DNA of 7,736 nt from Coriobacteriales bacterium (GTDB taxonomy: Bacteria > Actinomycetota > Coriobacteriia > Coriobacteriales > JAEZZM01). The position numbers were made by a program, and so were the translations under genes. The number at the start of each line of letters is the position of its first letter. Within the stretch, counting starts at the first letter, position 1. Positions 6,211 through 7,736 of the stretch are shown one piece after another. Location: the NCBI GenBank assembly GCA_029983705.1, contig JASBYZ010000071.1, forward strand, positions 1 through 7,736, read 5' to 3'. The notes under the pieces were generated by a model, which was given only the letters and a program-made list of their open reading frames with translations, was not told the DNA's origin and did not search any database.

Positions 6211-6239
6211 TTATTTACTCTACGAAAAGAATACATAAT
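6211..6239 (+). promoter_or_regulatory. Candidate promoter of the CoA-transferase/dehydratase operon
   Basis: TTATTT (6211-6216) and CATAAT (6234-6239) are separated by 17 nt and end about 50 nt before the main start codon. Both boxes deviate from consensus, but they abut the inverted repeat ending at 6210. Initiation would produce a leader that contains the nine-codon ORF at 6263. Confidence 0.3.
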
Positions 6240-6262
6240 TTATATCAAGGGAGCCATGTCTT

Positions 6263-6292
6263 ATGGCAATTCATCATAAGGAGGATAAATGA
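6263..6292 (+). CDS. Possible nine-codon leader ORF overlapping the CoA-transferase start
   Basis: ATG at 6263 opens a frame encoding MAIHHKEDK and stops with TGA at 6290-6292, overlapping the CoA-transferase ATG at 6289 in an ATGA arrangement. GGGAG (6249-6253) lies 9 nt upstream, a well-placed SD. The downstream gene's own AGGAGG is inside this ORF (6279-6284). The layout suggests translational coupling or a leader peptide. It could also be coincidence, because the frame is very short and no homologue is recognised. Confidence 0.3.
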   Translation: MAIHHKEDK

Positions 6293-7536
6293 GTGAAAAA
6301 GAATATCCATTAAAAGGCGTTAATGTAGTAGAAATGGCAACGTTTATCGCTGTCCCTTGCGCTGGTAGATTACTTGCAGATTTAGGCGCAAACGTAATCA
6401 AAATTGAATCTGCAAAAGGCGATAACTTAAGATTTACCGCTCCTTCAGAAGGTAGACCACTTGATCAACAGGAAAACACCAGCTTTGATATGGAAAACGC
6501 AAACAAAAAAGGCATTGTACTGGATTTACGTACTGACAAAGGTAAAGAGGTACTCTACAAACTTCTTGATAAGGCAGATATTTTCCTTACCAATTGGCGT
6601 CCACAGGCTTTAGCTCGCCAAAACCTTACCTATGTAGATTTAAAAGAAAAATATCCAAGTCTTGTATACGGTAATATCACTGGCTATGGAGAAGTTGGAC
6701 CAGATAAAGATTTGCCTGGTTTTGACTTCACTGCTTTCTTTGCACGTGGTGGATGGTCTGGCTCACTATATAACAAGGGTACCGTACCTCCAAACTGGAT
6801 TCCTGGTTTAGGTGATCATCAAGCAGCAATGATTTTAGCAGCTGGTGTTTTGGCAGCACTTTATAGAGCAAAAACCACTGGTGTAGGTGATAAGGTTTCA
6901 ACCAACCTTCTTCATTCAGCAATCTTTATGCAACAAATGCTTATCGTTGCAAGCCAATATGGTACTGAATTTGGTGGTCAAAAGTATCCAATGGACAGAC
7001 GCACTGCTGCTCTTCCAACTCAGACACCATTTAAGACTAAAGATGATAGGTTCATTCAGGTTATGACACCTAATTATGACTTATATTACAACAAACTTGT
7101 TACCGCTATGGATCGTAGCGATCTCGTTGATGATCCTGTTCTTGGCAATCTTCCTGCAGCATCTAAGGCTGGCCGTGTAACTGAGATTTATGACATCTTT
7201 ACCGAAGGCTTTGCTTCTAAGACTGCTGAAGAATGGAAGAAATTATTACAAGATGCAGACATTCCTTTCTCAGTTTGCCAGACCTGGGACGAAGTTCTTG
7301 CAGATGAGCAAGCTTGGGAAATTGGTGCATTTAAGAAAATGGAATATCCTCGTGGTACTAAAGCTTTGGTTTGCCCTCCAATTACACTTGAGCATACTAA
7401 GGAAGCTCCATACGAAAAAGGCCCACGTCTTGGTGAGCATACAGAGGAAGTGCTTGCTGACTTAGGTTATTCAGATGACGAAATCAAAAAAATGTTAGAG
7501 GAAAACGTTGCATCAGGTTTAGTTGAGGGTTTTTAA
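6289..7536 (+). CDS. Class III (CaiB/BaiF) acyl-CoA transferase, FldA/HadA-like
   Basis: This enzyme transfers CoA between an acyl-CoA and a carboxylate, here probably from an enoyl-CoA product to a (R)-2-hydroxy acid. Its 415 residues match the family length (about 400). Features are the N-terminal LKGVNVVEMATFIAVPCAGRL (8-28) with DLGANVIKIE (31-40), NKKGIVLDL (72-80), GNITGYGEVGP (128-138), GFDFTAFFARGG (144-155), and GLGDHQAA (173-180), where Asp176 is the expected catalytic aspartate that forms the acyl anhydride. PRLGEHTEEVL near the C-terminus is also typical. AGGAGG (6279-6284) lies 4 nt before the ATG. The dehydratase subunit gene follows 24 nt downstream, which makes a FldA (cinnamoyl-CoA:phenyllactate) or HadA (isocaprenoyl-CoA:hydroxyisocaproate) role more likely than carnitine or oxalate metabolism. 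The substrate cannot be settled from this sequence. Confidence 0.92.
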   Translation: MSEKEYPLKGVNVVEMATFIAVPCAGRLLADLGANVIKIESAKGDNLRFTAPSEGRPLDQQENTSFDMENANKKGIVLDLRTDKGKEVLYKLLDKADIFLTNWRPQALARQNLTYVDLKEKYPSLVYGNITGYGEVGPDKDLPGFDFTAFFARGGWSGSLYNKGTVPPNWIPGLGDHQAAMILAAGVLAALYRAKTTGVGDKVSTNLLHSAIFMQQMLIVASQYGTEFGGQKYPMDRRTAALPTQTPFKTKDDRFIQVMTPNYDLYYNKLVTAMDRSDLVDDPVLGNLPAASKAGRVTEIYDIFTEGFASKTAEEWKKLLQDADIPFSVCQTWDEVLADEQAWEIGAFKKMEYPRGTKALVCPPITLEHTKEAPYEKGPRLGEHTEEVLADLGYSDDEIKKMLEENVASGLVEGF

Positions 7537-7560
7537 CTCAATTTCTAAGGAGAGAGATTT

Positions 7561-7736
7561 ATGTCAGAGGTAACTGAGGAGAAGAAGCCTGCTAAAATTG
7601 TTATTCGCGAACTTGCTGCAAAAGCATATTCAGATGCTTATGAGGCAAAGCAGCGCGGAGAAAAAATTGGTTGGTGCGCTTCTAACTTCCCACAAGAAAT
7701 TCCAACAACTTTAGGTATTAAATGTGTATATCCAGA
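7561..7736 (+). CDS. 2-Hydroxyacyl-CoA dehydratase subunit, FldB/HadB-like (3' truncated by window edge)
   Basis: Only the first 58 codons are visible. They contain GEKIGWCASNFPQEIPTTLG, the N-terminal motif of 2-hydroxyacyl-CoA dehydratase subunits (HgdA/FldB/HadB family); the WCASNFPQEI form is closest, in my memory, to the FldB aryl-lactoyl-CoA dehydratase subunit. These heterodimeric [4Fe-4S] enzymes eliminate water from (R)-2-hydroxyacyl-CoA through a ketyl radical and are oxygen-sensitive, so the host should be anaerobic. The cluster-binding cysteines and most of the fold are outside the window. GGAGAG (7549-7554) lies 6 nt before the ATG. The gene is transcribed with the CoA-transferase; a second subunit and perhaps the activator would be expected beyond 7736. 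Confidence 0.9.
   Translation, partial: MSEVTEEKKPAKIVIRELAAKAYSDAYEAKQRGEKIGWCASNFPQEIPTTLGIKCVYP

Noticed and set aside
6728..6922. Open frame on the - strand inside the CoA-transferase
   Set aside because: Antisense shadow of a well-supported gene.
7190..7465. Alternative + frame inside the CoA-transferase
   Set aside because: Shadow frame; composition without recognisable domain.
1..7736. CRISPR arrays, insertion sequences, tRNA or rRNA genes
   Set aside because: No regularly spaced direct repeats, transposase motifs or terminal repeats were seen, and no tRNA-like fold apart from tmRNA.

Overview
The window is about 7.7 kb of AT-rich DNA (I judge roughly 40% GC by eye) with compact bacterial organisation. 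It suggests an anaerobic, fermentative host. The tmRNA tag ends in RFALAA, which resembles actinobacterial tags. That, together with a short-rubredoxin flavoprotein and a 2-hydroxyacyl-CoA dehydratase locus, would fit a low-GC member of Coriobacteriia (an Atopobium-like organism). This placement is an inference: no 16S or other phylogenetic marker is present, and a Firmicutes origin is not excluded.

Region 1 (1-2145, + strand) looks like one transcription unit: the 3' end of smpB, an unrecognised single-pass membrane protein, a flavin reductase-rubredoxin fusion (Hrb type) and a separate 41-residue rubredoxin. It closes with a strong hairpin terminator. Region 2 (2174-3796, - strand) is a lone gene for a protein clearly descended from GH2 beta-glucuronidase, in which both catalytic glutamates and the surrounding active-site motifs appear to be replaced. 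Region 3 (3881-4357, + strand) is ssrA (tmRNA) with an extended -10 promoter and a terminator. Region 4 (4404-5216) has a VanZ-family membrane protein convergent with a small DUF2283-like protein.

Region 5 (5400-7736) is a divergent regulator/catabolic pair. A TetR-family repressor is read leftward. A class III (CaiB/BaiF) CoA-transferase and the start of a 2-hydroxyacyl-CoA dehydratase subunit are read rightward. The two enzymes should transfer CoA to a (R)-2-hydroxy acid and dehydrate it to an enoyl-CoA, as in the reductive Stickland branch (FldABC/HadABC: phenyllactate, indolelactate or hydroxyisocaproate). The 202-bp intergenic region holds two inverted repeats suitable as operators, related sequences in the two leaders, and a nine-codon leader ORF that overlaps the CoA-transferase start codon.

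The observations most worth a second look are the apparent GH2 pseudoenzyme, the absence of an alanine resume codon in the tmRNA tag frame, and the leader ORF and repeat layout controlling the dehydratase operon. I saw no insertion sequence, CRISPR array, tRNA or rRNA gene, and no gene-free stretch longer than 300 bases.
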